Assembly: GCA_009911305.1 (NCBI GenBank)
Contig: QXXC01000014.1
Span: 25,611 to 89,610 of the forward strand
DNA length: 64,000 nt
Origin: Clostridiaceae bacterium
Lineage (GTDB): Bacteria; Bacillota; Clostridia; Lachnospirales; Lachnospiraceae
Reading direction: 5' to 3'
Of the stretch, positions 25,093 through 33,848 are shown piece after piece. The position numbers were made by a program, and so were the translations under genes. The notes beneath the pieces are model-generated. The model had not been told where the DNA came from. It saw only the letters and a program-made list of their open reading frames with translations, and did not search any database. Within the stretch, counting starts at the first letter, position 1. The number at the start of each line of letters is the position of its first letter.

Positions 25093-26127
25093 ATGGAACA
25101 GAAGATCAAAAGAAAGGTTATCATTGACTGCGATCCGGGCATTGATGACAGCCTGGCCCTGATGCTTGCGGTTTCCTCCAAAGAGCTGGATATCCGGGGA
25201 ATCACAATCGTTTGCGGCAACGGGCCTGTGGATATGGGCTTTGGGAATGCAAAAAAGATTTTAAAGGAGATGGGACGTCTCGACATCCCGATCTTTGTGG
25301 GGGAGGAGAAGCCGCTGAAACGCGCGTATCAGGATGCGCTTGACACACATGGGGCGGATGCGCTGGGGGAGAGCTTTCTTCCGGAGGTTCCCGGCTATGA
25401 GAACGCGCAGTCCGCAGTGGACTTCCTGATTGCCGGGGCGAGAGAAGGCGGGGTATCGGTCATTGCCCTGGGGCCGCTTACGAATCTTGCGAGGATGCTG
25501 GAGCGGGATAAGGAGGCGTTCTCCATGCTGGAGGAGATCGTGTCCATGGGCGGGAATTTCCGCAGCTACGGGAATTGTTCGCCGGTGGCGGAATACAATT
25601 ACTGGGTGGATCCGGACGCGGCGGCCGCTGTTTATGAGGCGGCGGGGGAGCTTGGAAAGGAGATTGCCATGGTGGGCCTGGATGTGACGCGCCGTATTGT
25701 CCTGACTCCGAATCTCCTCTCCTATATGAAGAGGCTGAATCCGGAAACCGGTGGATTGATTGAAAGAATCACGAAATTTTATCTGGATTTCCACTGGGAG
25801 CAGGAGAAGCTGATCGGGTGTGTAATCAATGATCCGCTGGCGGTGGCGTATTTCCTGGACAAAAGCCTGTGCGCCGGTATCCACGCCTACACCCAGGTGG
25901 AGACGGGAGGGCTGTCGGCAGGGCAGACGATTGTGGATTCAGCGGGCTTTTACAGGCGGGAGCCCAATGCGCTTGTCCTTACAGAGACGGATCCGCCCCG
26001 GTTTTTCAAGCTGTTTTTTAGCCGGGTTCTGAAGGCCGGGGAGAGGGAGCTTGGGTGGTTTGACTTTATACCTGCAGTCAGCCGCGGATTTGGGAGACCG
26101 GAAATGGGAGGTGTATTCGGACAATGA
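25093..26127 (+). CDS. queK: Queuosine hydrolase (nucleoside hydrolase family)
   Basis: 344 residues of the IU-nucleoside hydrolase family. The N-terminal VIIDCDPGIDD (D12, D14, D18, D19) is the calcium-binding catalytic motif, and ALGPLTNLA is the conserved second motif. By order with an ECF transporter S subunit and a radical SAM enzyme it corresponds to QueK of Clostridioides difficile, which releases queuine from queuosine or its 5'-phosphate. A purine-salvage nucleosidase is the alternative on sequence alone; the preQ1 riboswitch 150 bases upstream makes QueK far more likely. It overlaps qrtT by 4 bases. Confidence 0.8.
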   Translation: MEQKIKRKVIIDCDPGIDDSLALMLAVSSKELDIRGITIVCGNGPVDMGFGNAKKILKEMGRLDIPIFVGEEKPLKRAYQDALDTHGADALGESFLPEVPGYENAQSAVDFLIAGAREGGVSVIALGPLTNLARMLERDKEAFSMLEEIVSMGGNFRSYGNCSPVAEYNYWVDPDAAAAVYEAAGELGKEIAMVGLDVTRRIVLTPNLLSYMKRLNPETGGLIERITKFYLDFHWEQEKLIGCVINDPLAVAYFLDKSLCAGIHAYTQVETGGLSAGQTIVDSAGFYRREPNALVLTETDPPRFFKLFFSRVLKAGERELGWFDFIPAVSRGFGRPEMGGVFGQ

Positions 26128-26786
26128 GAAAGACGGGAAAATGGGACAGCGGCCGGGAAGGAACCGGGCCGGTTATCAGAAATGCGGGGCAGGGAGGAAA
26201 AAAGCGCATAACCGGGCTTCAGATATGCCTGTTGGGTATGGCGGTCTGCATCAATATGGCCGGCAGTCAGATTGCGCTGCTTCTGCGCCTTCCGATTTAT
26301 CTGGACAGTATTGGAACCATACTGGCCGGAGCCCTGATGGGGCCTGTGTACGGGATGATCCCGAACCTGCTCAGCGGCCTGATTATGGGCATGACGACAG
26401 ACATCTATTCCCTGTATTTTGCGCCGGTGGGAATGATAGTGGGACTGATGTCCGGCCTGGCGTTTCAGGGCAGGGATGTGAAATGGACCGGGCTTTTATG
26501 GCCGGCGGCGGTGATAACCGTTCCGGGGACGCTTTTAAGCTCCGCCATCTGCGCCGGCCTGTTCGGGGGGATTACCTCCTCCGGCTCGACCATCCTGGTA
26601 CAGCTTCTCGCCAAAACGCCGCTGGGGCTGACGGGCAGCGTCTTTGTAGTCCAGATTGCGACGGATTATCTGGATCGCGTGATCAGCCTGTTCGCGGTGG
26701 TCTGTATCCTGCGGGCCATTCCGGCGGACATGAAGCGCTCGTGGAGAGGAGGGAGCCGCCGTGGGAGTGCCGGAGGAGCGGTATAG
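26124..26786 (+). CDS. qrtT: ECF transporter S component for queuosine/queuine
   Basis: 220 residues. A basic cytoplasmic N-terminus (about 40 residues) is followed by five or six hydrophobic helices, including LPIYLDSIGTILAGALMGP, a typical ECF S-component signature. It would capture Q or its base outside and work with the shared EcfAA'T module, which is not in the window. Translation overlaps queK at ATGA and queL starts within it. In C. difficile the equivalent protein is a queuosine/precursor transporter. Confidence 0.8.
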   Translation: MRKTGKWDSGREGTGPVIRNAGQGGKKRITGLQICLLGMAVCINMAGSQIALLLRLPIYLDSIGTILAGALMGPVYGMIPNLLSGLIMGMTTDIYSLYFAPVGMIVGLMSGLAFQGRDVKWTGLLWPAAVITVPGTLLSSAICAGLFGGITSSGSTILVQLLAKTPLGLTGSVFVVQIATDYLDRVISLFAVVCILRAIPADMKRSWRGGSRRGSAGGAV

Positions 26787-27459
26787 CCGCATTACGAATA
26801 AAAACAGAAGGGAGATCTGCCTTCTGCGCTCCTTTCCCTGCGCCTGGGGAAAATGCGCCTTCTGTGATTACACGGATGACAACGGAACGGACGAGGCGTC
26901 CATGATACGCCTGAACCGGGAGGTGCTCTCCAGGGTGACAGGGGAGTTCGGCGCACTGGAAATCATCAATTCCGGGAGCTGCTTCGAGCTTCCGGGGCAG
27001 ACGCTGCTGGACATTGAGGAAACGGTCAGGAAAAAGACAATACAGAATGTCTTTTTCGAAGCGCACTGGATGTACCGGAACCGGCTTGAGGAGATGAGGA
27101 GGCGCATCCCGGGGCAGACGCTGTTTAAGATCGGGGTGGAGACATTTGACAGGGACTTCCGCGAAAAGATTCTCTGCAAGCACGCTGATTTTTCCGGGCC
27201 GGAGGAGGTGGCGGCCTGGTTCGACTCCCCGTGCCTGATGGTGGGGATACAGGGGCAGACGAGAGATATGATCGCATATGATATTGACTGCCTGAAGCGG
27301 TATTTTAAGCTTGGGACTGTAAATGTATACAATAATAATACAACGCCCATCCGGAGGGACGAGGAGCTGACAGCCTGGTTTATGGAGGAATACCGCTGGC
27401 TTATGGATGATCCGGCGGTGGAAGTCCTGTATGAGATCACGGATTTTGGGGTGGGTTAA
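26761..27459 (+). CDS. queL: Queuine lyase (radical SAM)
   Basis: 232 residues. Radical SAM enzyme predicted to convert queuine to preQ1, completing salvage so that Tgt can insert preQ1 into tRNA. The cluster-binding cysteines are C27, C32 and C35 in PCAWGKCAFC, a C-x4-C-x2-C spacing rather than the commoner C-x3-C-x2-C. FKIGVETFDRDFREKIL fits the S-adenosylmethionine-binding strand. The GTG start has ggagggag 5-8 bases ahead and overlaps qrtT by 26 bases, so the three genes are tightly coupled. Confidence 0.8.
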   Translation: MGVPEERYSRITNKNRREICLLRSFPCAWGKCAFCDYTDDNGTDEASMIRLNREVLSRVTGEFGALEIINSGSCFELPGQTLLDIEETVRKKTIQNVFFEAHWMYRNRLEEMRRRIPGQTLFKIGVETFDRDFREKILCKHADFSGPEEVAAWFDSPCLMVGIQGQTRDMIAYDIDCLKRYFKLGTVNVYNNNTTPIRRDEELTAWFMEEYRWLMDDPAVEVLYEITDFGVG

Positions 27460-27490
27460 AGGCGCTGCCGCCATGGCGCGCCCCGGCCGT

Positions 27491-28447
27491 TCACAGCTCG
27501 TGGCACAGATCCAGTAAAAGCTGCACATCCTCCTCTGAGCAGAAGGCGATCACGCATGACGGGCCCTCCGCAGTGGTAATGCGCACCCGGAGCTTTTTTG
27601 GCGCGCGAAGCGGCAGGCGCGTCCCGGAAAGAAGCCTGGCAAGGACAGGCCCCGCCAGCCCGGGCAGCGGCCGTATCCCCGCAATGGAAGAAACCGGCAG
27701 AAGCAGCAGACGGTCCGGATCCAGGGAGATCACGTATCCGGGCGTCAGATAGAGGGCATACGTCTGGCTTAAGACTGTGTGGCGCATCTCCAGCTCCGCC
27801 TTTGCAAGGTGCAGGCGGAGCTTTTCCGGACTCCCCAGAAAGCGGAAAGCCGGGGAATACTCCGGGAGCAGGAGATAAAAGAGGCTGCCAAGAAAATCGG
27901 ACAGCCCGATCGCCGCGCCGAGCCCGGCTGCCAGACGGAAAAGCAGATCCAGATAAAACGGATAGGGCAGGGTTGACACCGCGTAGGGAGCGGCCATGCG
28001 CTCCAGAGAGGAGACGGTCCAGTTGAGATCCTCTGCCATAAAGGATAAAAGCGCCCGGTATTCCTTGGGGTCAAGCCTTACAAGACGCCCCTTCAGGGTT
28101 TTGCCCGGGCGCAGGGGAAGCGGATCCTTTCCGTACGGTTTGCCAAGCAGATAGAACTGACAGAAGCCGTCGTTTAAGGTATAGTAATAATACCCCTCTG
28201 TCAGGCCGTTTACCGCATACCGGCAGCCGGTGTAGGAGAGCTCAGGGACCGTTACCGTGACATAGGGAAGATCGCGGTTGTAGAAATTTTCATAATGGCT
28301 CCTGCTGTTGAGAGGCCTTGGAAAAAAATAATTCCCGCCCGGAAACCAGAAGCCGAGCCCCATGGAAACCACAAAAAGCAGAGCGGATGGTATAAGGCGT
28401 ATGCAGAATATCCTGCGCATTTTTTTAATAATCAGGTTGTTGTTCAT
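27491..28447 (-). CDS. Membrane protein of unknown function
   Basis: 318 residues. An N-terminal helix (about 12-34, RLIPSALLFVVSMGLGFWF), an extracytoplasmic domain, then a hydrophobic stretch around 170-195 and a cytoplasmic C-terminus ending in LLLDLCHEL with many Arg/Leu. The layout (helix, domain, helix, PH-like tail with ISLDPDRLLLLPVSSIAGIRPL) suggests a small membrane sensor. No recognised family. The ribosome binding site is poor. It runs convergently into queL with a 31-base gap. Confidence 0.6.
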   Translation of the reverse strand: MNNNLIIKKMRRIFCIRLIPSALLFVVSMGLGFWFPGGNYFFPRPLNSRSHYENFYNRDLPYVTVTVPELSYTGCRYAVNGLTEGYYYYTLNDGFCQFYLLGKPYGKDPLPLRPGKTLKGRLVRLDPKEYRALLSFMAEDLNWTVSSLERMAAPYAVSTLPYPFYLDLLFRLAAGLGAAIGLSDFLGSLFYLLLPEYSPAFRFLGSPEKLRLHLAKAELEMRHTVLSQTYALYLTPGYVISLDPDRLLLLPVSSIAGIRPLPGLAGPVLARLLSGTRLPLRAPKKLRVRITTAEGPSCVIAFCSEEDVQLLLDLCHEL

Positions 28448-28624
28448 AGGTTTGGCAAGGCAGGCGCAAAAACGGGCGCAAAAGGCAGGCCGGTCGCGCG
28501 CTGTCGGGGCTTGGTGTATGGCGTCATATTATAGTATACCCTAAGATGGGGGAAATGATCAAGAAGAGGTTGAGGGAATCGTGAAAAGTAAGAGGTGTAA
28601 ACAAAAGAAAGGAAAGGAACAAAT

Positions 28625-29428
28625 ATGGATGCATATTCCGGCTTTGCCGCTGTTTATGATATGTTTATGGACAATATCCCATACGATGAATGGTGCGCGT
28701 ACCTGCGCGGCTGCCTGGAGGAGCGCGGGATCCGGGACGGGCTGGTGCTGGATCTGGGGTGCGGGACGGGCAGCGTGACGGAACGGCTGGCCGCGATGGG
28801 CTATGATATGATCGGGGTGGATGCGTCGGAGGAAATGCTGCAGGCGGCGATGGAGAAGCGGGAGAGGTCAGGGGCGGATATCCTCTACCTGCAGCAGGAC
28901 ATGCGGGAATTTGAGCTGTACGGGACCGTGAGGGCCGTGGTCAGCGTGTGCGATTCGATGAATTATATTCTGGATTATGCGGATCTGACCGGGGTATTTA
29001 AGCTGGTCAGTAATTACCTCGATCCCGGCGGGGTGTTTATTTTTGATATGAATACGGAGTATAAATACCGGGAGCTTCTCGGGAGCGGGACGATTGCCGA
29101 GGAGCGCGAGGAGGGGAGCTTTATCTGGGAAAATGAATACGATGAGGAGGAGCGGATTAATGAGTATGATCTGACATTTTTTGTGCGTGAGGAGGGGGAG
29201 CTGTACCGGAGGTATCAGGAAACGCATTTTCAGAGGGCGTATTCGCCTGAGGAGGTAGCGCGGGCGCTTGGAGAGGCGGGGCTTTGGCTGGAGGCGGTCT
29301 GTGACGCGTTTACAGGCGGCGCGCCGGGGGCAAAAAGCGAGCGGATATGTTTTATTGCCAGGGAGCGGGAAAAGGAGAAGAAAAGGAAGCAGAGCGGAAA
29401 CAGAGAGGAAGAAAGACATGATGGATGA
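28625..29428 (+). CDS. Class I SAM-dependent methyltransferase
   Basis: 267 residues. The Rossmann motif I VLDLGCGTGSVTERLA (about residues 39-54) and motif II GVDASEEML are intact; SVCDSMNYILD carries the substrate-side acidic/aromatic post-motif. Substrate unknown. It is a soluble enzyme of the ubiE/YqeM-like kind. gaaaggaac lies before ATG. Its last 11 bases overlap the Hsp33 gene, so the two form a coupled pair. Confidence 0.85.
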   Translation: MDAYSGFAAVYDMFMDNIPYDEWCAYLRGCLEERGIRDGLVLDLGCGTGSVTERLAAMGYDMIGVDASEEMLQAAMEKRERSGADILYLQQDMREFELYGTVRAVVSVCDSMNYILDYADLTGVFKLVSNYLDPGGVFIFDMNTEYKYRELLGSGTIAEEREEGSFIWENEYDEEERINEYDLTFFVREEGELYRRYQETHFQRAYSPEEVARALGEAGLWLEAVCDAFTGGAPGAKSERICFIAREREKEKKRKQSGNREEERHDG

Positions 29429-30311
29429 TAACAGGGATTATATGATTCGGGCTACGGCGGCGGACGGTCAGATCCGGGCCTTTGCAGCCGCGACCAGGGG
29501 GCTGGTGGAGTATGCCAGGCAGGCGCATAATACGAGCCCGGTTGCGACAGCGGCTCTGGGACGCCTTTTGACGGCCGGAGCCATGATGGGGACCATGATG
29601 AAGGGGGAGGACGATCTCCTGACGATCCGCATGGAGGGGGACGGGCCGATCCGGGGGCTGACCGTGACAGCCGACAGCATGGGCCGGGTAAAGGGCTATG
29701 CGTTTGAGCCGTCCGTTATGCTGCCGCCGAATGCCATGGGCAAGCTGGACGTGGGCGGCGCGCTGGGAAACGGCGTGCTGAGCGTTATAAAGGACATCGG
29801 TTTGAAAGAACCCTATGTAGGGCAGACAGAGCTCGTAAGCGGCGAGATTGCAGAGGATCTGACATATTATTACGCCACATCGGAGCAGACGCCGTCCGCT
29901 GTGGCGCTGGGCGTTTTGATGAACCGGGAAAATACGGTGCGCCAGGCAGGCGGCTTTATCATCCAGCTTCTCCCGGGCGCGTCGGAGGAAATCATTGAGG
30001 ATCTTGAAAAAAAGCTGGGCGGGATGCGGTCCGTGACCGCCCTCCTGGACGCAGGGTATACGCCGGAACAGATTCTTGAGGAGACGCTGGGCGGGTACGG
30101 GCTGGATATTTCAGGCCGCGCGCCTCTGATGTTTCGCTGTAACTGCGATAAAGCGCGGGTGGAAAAAGCCCTTGTGAGTATCGGCAGGAAGGAGCTGGAG
30201 GAGATGATCCGGGAAGGGAAGAGCATTGAGGTCAACTGCCATTTCTGCAGCCGGAATTATGCGTTTACCGTGGAGGAGCTCGAAACGCTTTACGAAAAGG
30301 CAGCGCGGTAG
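29418..30311 (+). CDS. hslO: Redox-regulated chaperone Hsp33
   Basis: 297 residues, full length. Holdase activated by oxidation and unfolding of its zinc domain. The C-terminal zinc ligands CNC and CHFC are intact. The N-terminal core has the typical IRATAADGQIRAFAA and ARQAHNTSPVATAALGRLLTA. The first of two adjacent ATGs overlaps the methyltransferase stop; the longer open frame upstream lies inside that gene. Followed by a strong terminator. Confidence 0.95.
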   Translation: MMDDNRDYMIRATAADGQIRAFAAATRGLVEYARQAHNTSPVATAALGRLLTAGAMMGTMMKGEDDLLTIRMEGDGPIRGLTVTADSMGRVKGYAFEPSVMLPPNAMGKLDVGGALGNGVLSVIKDIGLKEPYVGQTELVSGEIAEDLTYYYATSEQTPSAVALGVLMNRENTVRQAGGFIIQLLPGASEEIIEDLEKKLGGMRSVTALLDAGYTPEQILEETLGGYGLDISGRAPLMFRCNCDKARVEKALVSIGRKELEEMIREGKSIEVNCHFCSRNYAFTVEELETLYEKAAR

Positions 30312-30345
30312 AGCTGCTGTCAGGAACAAGGGCGGGCCGTACAAA

Positions 30346-30370
30346 AAGAGCCATCCTGCGGGATGGCTCT
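30346..30370. terminator. Hsp33/cold-shock bidirectional terminator
   Basis: Perfect 11-base stem aagagccatcc (30346-30356) with ggatggctctt around TGC, with A-rich and T-rich flanks. It lies between hslO and the convergent cold-shock gene. Confidence 0.8.
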
Positions 30371-30455
30371 TCATTGCAATCATTTTACTGTACAATATAG
30401 CTTATTCACAAAATATAAAAATATTATGGAAACAGGTACACTGGAAAGTTGATGA

Positions 30456-30656
30456 TTAGAGCTTTGTTACATTGGTTGCCTGGGGTCCTTTGGCGCCGTT
30501 TACGACTTCAAACTCTACCTGAGCGCCTTCCTCGAGTGATTTGAACCCTTCCATATTCAGGCCGGAATAGTGAACAAAAACGTCATTACCCTGCTCGTCA
30601 CTGATGAATCCGTAGCCCTTCTGGTTGTTGAACCACTTTACCGTACCTCTGTTCAT
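30456..30656 (-). CDS. Cold-shock protein (CspA family)
   Basis: 66 residues, a single cold-shock domain that binds single-stranded RNA and DNA. RNP1 KGYGFIS and RNP2 VFVHYS are intact, and [13 protein letters not shown] is the canonical start. The start is preceded by ggaggtatcata. Reading back on this strand gives a perfect -35 promoter 64 bases upstream, leaving a leader of about 55 bases. Confidence 0.95.
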   Translation of the reverse strand: MNRGTVKWFNNQKGYGFISDEQGNDVFVHYSGLNMEGFKSLEEGAQVEFEVVNGAKGPQATNVTKL

Positions 30657-30719
30657 TATGATACCTCCGAAAATATTTGAAAAAAGTGTTATGACCCTGT
30701 TGATTCAAGGTCTGATCTC

Positions 30720-30748
30720 AGAATACCATAGTTTGGATGGCCTGTCAA
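30720..30748 (-). promoter_or_regulatory. Sigma-A promoter of the cold-shock gene
   Basis: On the minus strand: TTGACA, 17-base spacer, TATTCT. Confidence 0.75.
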
Positions 30749-30805
30749 ACGTTTTTCGTCAAAATTTCTGGAAATTCAGACATCTTTTTAGGAGTATATG
30801 CGAGG

Positions 30806-30834
30806 TTGATAAAATGCCTGAATTGAGTTACAAT
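30806..30834 (+). promoter_or_regulatory. Sigma-A promoter of the DUF5662 gene
   Basis: TTGATA, 17-base spacer, TACAAT, about 83 bases before the start. A small stem (ccccttg/cagggg, about 30855-30870) lies in the leader. Confidence 0.6.
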
Positions 30835-30916
30835 AAAAAAGAGCCGGTCATTTCCCCTTGAAAACAGGGGATTTATGTTAAAAAATCGTTAAAAATGCGG
30901 AAAAGGAAAGGTGCTT

Positions 30917-31459
30917 ATGAGTCTGCTCAATGCGGTCCGTCATTTCCGGACCATTACAAAACATAAAATACTGGTGATGAAAGGATGCTGTCAGGCCGGA
31001 CTGTTCTGGCAGGGGCTGATGCATGACTGGTCGAAGTATTCGCCCGAGGAATTTATGACAGGGGTGAAATATTTTCAGGGAACCAGGAGCCCGAATGCGG
31101 CGGAAAAGGAGGCAAAGGGGTATTCCGCGGCCTGGCTCCATCATAAGGGGCGCAACAAGCACCACTTTGAATACTGGATTGACTTTGCGCCGGATCGCTC
31201 GGGACGGCTTGTGGGGAACCGGATGCCGCTCCGGTATCTGATTGAGATGGTGGTGGACCGGATCGCGGCCTCCAAGGTGTATAAGGGGGCGGACTATACG
31301 GATGCCTCGCCCTGGGAGTATTATGAGAGGGCGAGGGATATTGTGGTCATGCATCCGCAGACGAAGCGGCAGCTAGAGTATTTGCTGCGGATGCTTAAGG
31401 AGCAGGGGGAGGAGAGAACCTTTGCCTATATCCGGAGGCTTCTGAAAAGAAAACGGTAA
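30917..31459 (+). CDS. DUF5662 family protein
   Basis: 180 residues. The family is recognised from LFWQGLMHDWSKYSPEEF (about 29-46) and the AAWLHHKGRNKHHFEYW block (about 72-88). The conserved H-D pair and H-H-K-G-x-N-x-H-H suggest a metal-binding HD-like site, but the reaction is unknown. ATG at 30917 has aaaggaaaggtg ahead; a GTG at 30911 is the alternative. It stands alone and converges with the next gene. Confidence 0.85.
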   Translation: MSLLNAVRHFRTITKHKILVMKGCCQAGLFWQGLMHDWSKYSPEEFMTGVKYFQGTRSPNAAEKEAKGYSAAWLHHKGRNKHHFEYWIDFAPDRSGRLVGNRMPLRYLIEMVVDRIAASKVYKGADYTDASPWEYYERARDIVVMHPQTKRQLEYLLRMLKEQGEERTFAYIRRLLKRKR

Positions 31460-31474
31460 ACGGACACAGGGGGA

Positions 31475-32629
31475 CTACCTGAGCCCGTTTCCCACAAGGA
31501 GCGGGAAGAGGTAACGTTCTGCATCGCCCGGATTGGAAAAAAGCGCTTCCTGACAGGGGATGTAAGCTTCTTTCGCGCGCAGCGAAGAGCGGAGAAGGAG
31601 ACGGCTGTCCGCCTGTCCTGCGAAAGGCGCGGGCAGAAAGAGGCCGGGAACGCGGGTATAGCAGTTTTTGGGAGCCGCCTGCCGCCTGGCCGCTTTTTCC
31701 ACGTACTGCCCGACACTTTTATGGACAGCGCGGTCCTCATAGATCAGATAGTAGTAGTTCTGATAATCCGGATAAAAATATTTGAGCTCTCCGTCATATA
31801 AGGGAACTGACAGAGCAAGACAGACACCGTCAAGCTCCATACGGATCGGGGCAGAAGCCGGTCCGGCGTTTAAGAGAAGCTTTACCGGCTGCGGAAGGCA
31901 GACGGCCCCTTCATAGGCCAGGACAGCCGTCTTCTGCGCCGCCTGCCCCGGATCCGCCCCCGCTCCGGACGGTGCAGGCATGTCCGCCCCTTCTTTCAGG
32001 ATATGCCCCTGAAACGTAAAAGGGCCGCTTAGAAAATCGCGGTAGCATAAGGCCGGAAGGACAGACAGCATCCCGGTTAAATCCTCTTCATTGTGCAGGA
32101 TAAGCGGGTCAAAGAGAGCGTCCTCCCCTGTTATCAGGTACTCTTCATACAGATGAATCAGCTCCCCTCCGGAATACGGATCCTCCCGGCAGACGCCGAG
32201 AAAGCGCTCCAGATCCTTCTGTGTGAGCCTGCAGAGGCCGAGAAGCTTCTGAAACGGCCGCATACAGCGGTACAGATCAAAGCTGGCCGCGGAGTCAAAT
32301 GACGCGTCAAGCCCGTAAAACGCGCAGCGCTTTAAGAGGAACGGCAGGTCAAAGCGATCCCCGTTAAAATGAATAAGGATGGGGAAGCGCCGGAGAACAT
32401 CAAAAAAGGCGCGCAAAAGCGCTGCTTCGGAGTCCGGCGTGTCGGCAAACCACTGTGTCAGGCGCCAGCAGCCGCGCTCGAAGCAGACGGCCCCAATCAG
32501 GTACACACGGGAACGCCCGCCGGAAAAGCCGGTGGTTTCAATATCAAAAAACAACAGCTCCTCCGGACGGCCGATCCGCTCCAGTGGGTAGGATGGGGAA
32601 AACGGCAGGTTTTTATGTATCGTAATCAT
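31475..32629 (-). CDS. YprB-like predicted exonuclease (RNase H fold)
   Basis: 384 residues. A 3'-5' exonuclease-like domain with ELLFFDIETTGFSGG (DEDD motif I, about residues 19-33), FPILIHFNGDRFDLPFL (motif II) and FDPLILHNEEDLTGMLSV (motif III) in the first 200 residues. The C-terminal half is unrecognised. The role is probably nucleic acid processing. On this strand aaaggag lies 9 bases before the ATG at 32629; the ATG at 32635 is too near it. Upstream on this strand lie two repeat elements, so its promoter must lie in or beyond them. Confidence 0.75.
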   Translation of the reverse strand: MITIHKNLPFSPSYPLERIGRPEELLFFDIETTGFSGGRSRVYLIGAVCFERGCWRLTQWFADTPDSEAALLRAFFDVLRRFPILIHFNGDRFDLPFLLKRCAFYGLDASFDSAASFDLYRCMRPFQKLLGLCRLTQKDLERFLGVCREDPYSGGELIHLYEEYLITGEDALFDPLILHNEEDLTGMLSVLPALCYRDFLSGPFTFQGHILKEGADMPAPSGAGADPGQAAQKTAVLAYEGAVCLPQPVKLLLNAGPASAPIRMELDGVCLALSVPLYDGELKYFYPDYQNYYYLIYEDRAVHKSVGQYVEKAARRQAAPKNCYTRVPGLFLPAPFAGQADSRLLLRSSLRAKEAYIPCQEALFSNPGDAERYLFPLLVGNGLR

Positions 32630-32672
32630 GGGCATGAGCTCCTTTGCAGTCAGATTTGAATGACATGATGTT

Positions 32673-32852
32673 GGGGTCAAACGGTCTTTTGACCCCTCTG
32701 ATACCGGATTGCTCCGCACGTTGTGCTCCCGCAATCCTCAAAAACATTCAAAATCCGCCCTGATCGGGCTGCTTTTTCATGTTTTTGGCGGGTCCCAAGT
32801 TCAAAAACCCTCCTGCAGGCAAGCCTGCATCGGATTTTCGACCTTTTGACCC
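32673..32852. repeat. Palindrome-bounded sequence with GGGTCAAA ends
   Basis: Begins with a local hairpin ggggtcaaa (32673-32681) with tttgacccc (32688-32696). The outer ends gggtcaaacggtc (32674-32686) and gaccttttgaccc (32840-32852) match as inverted repeats with one mismatch. It abuts the next element and may be a second small element family; I found no other copy in the window. Confidence 0.5.
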
Positions 32853-32854
32853 TA

Positions 32855-33014
32855 GAGCGTGTTTGAAAATTCATTCCCGCCATCTGCACGCCCCACTTTG
32901 CGTGATATTTGCGCCAAATTCAGGTTACATAGCCCGCTATGCGCCCTTCATTTGGCACAAATCTCCCACAAATTGTGACGCACATCTGTCAGAAAGCAAT
33001 TTTCAAACACGCTC
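32855..33014. repeat. 160-base MITE-like element (copy B)
   Basis: Exactly as long as copy A. The terminal inverted repeats are gagcgtgtttgaaaatt (32855-32871) and its perfect complement at 32998-33014, flanked by TA on both sides (32853-32854 and 33015-33016), as expected for target duplication by Tc1/mariner or IS630-type transposases. It has no coding capacity. It lies in the 592-base gap before ruvA together with the GGGTCAAA-bounded sequence. Confidence 0.85.
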
Positions 33015-33112
33015 TAGTATCATGACATTATATTATAGAAACAAGTGAAAAGTAAAGATGAGCTGACGCCCCTCCTGCGGCAAACCTGACATAGAATATT
33101 TGTTCGATACAG

Positions 33113-33141
33113 TTGCAAACCCTTTCCTCCTATGTTATAAT
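33113..33141 (+). promoter_or_regulatory. Sigma-A promoter of the ruvA operon
   Basis: TTGCAA, 17-base spacer, TATAAT, 81 bases before ruvA. Confidence 0.75.
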
Positions 33142-33221
33142 CTCGACATAGACGCTGACCGCGCCGCTGTATCGCCGCGCGCTGTTTCACGTTTTAATTC
33201 CGGGGAAAAGGGGAAGACGCA

Positions 33222-33836
33222 GTGATTTCATATATTAAGGGCATTCTTGCGGACAAGGGAAGAGATAGGATTGTGGTGGAGGCCGGCAGCGTGGGCTATG
33301 GCATCTACGTGCCGCTGTCGGTGCTGGAGCGCCTTCCGCCGCTGGGACAGGAAGTTCAGATCCATACCTATCTTCAGGTGCGGGAGGATGATATGAGCCT
33401 GTTCGGCTTCCTGGCGCGCCCGGATCTGGAGATGTTTAAGCGCCTGATCGGCGTGACGGGCATCGGCCCCAAGGGGGCTCTGGGCATTCTCTCAGCCCTG
33501 CGGCCGGAGGAGCTGCGGCTGGCGATCCTGACCGGGGATGCGAAGGCGATTTCCCGGGCTCCCGGCGTGGGGGCCAAGACGGCGCAGCGGCTCATTCTGG
33601 ATCTGAAGGACAAGGTAAAGGCGGACGAGGCGCTGGAGCTTTTGCCGGGCGCTCCGGCGGGGGAGACGGCTCCGTCTGTTTCAGGGGAAGCGGCGAAGGA
33701 GGCGGTGGACGCCCTTGTGGCGCTGGGATATACGAATCTGGAGGCGGTGAAGGCGGTCCGCAGCGTGGAGATGACGGGGGATATGGATGCAGAGGCTGTG
33801 CTGAAGGCGTCGCTTACATATCTGGCATTTTTATAA
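33222..33836 (+). CDS. ruvA: Holliday junction branch-migration protein RuvA
   Basis: 204 residues, full length. OB domain at the N-terminus (ISYIKGILADKGRDRIVVEAGSV), two helix-hairpin-helix motifs (FKRLIGVTGIGPKGALGILS and AISRAPGVGAKTAQRLILDLKD), and the C-terminal RuvB-binding domain (AVDALVALGYTNLEA). It binds the four-way junction and loads RuvB. GTG start with aaaagggg ahead. ruvB follows after 12 bases. Confidence 0.95.
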   Translation: MISYIKGILADKGRDRIVVEAGSVGYGIYVPLSVLERLPPLGQEVQIHTYLQVREDDMSLFGFLARPDLEMFKRLIGVTGIGPKGALGILSALRPEELRLAILTGDAKAISRAPGVGAKTAQRLILDLKDKVKADEALELLPGAPAGETAPSVSGEAAKEAVDALVALGYTNLEAVKAVRSVEMTGDMDAEAVLKASLTYLAFL

Positions 33837-33848
33837 TACGGAGCAGGG

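Noticed and set aside
26051..26905. 284-residue plus-strand frame overlapping queK, qrtT and queL
   Set aside because: Out of frame with three well-supported coupled genes, and the composition is that of a shadow frame.
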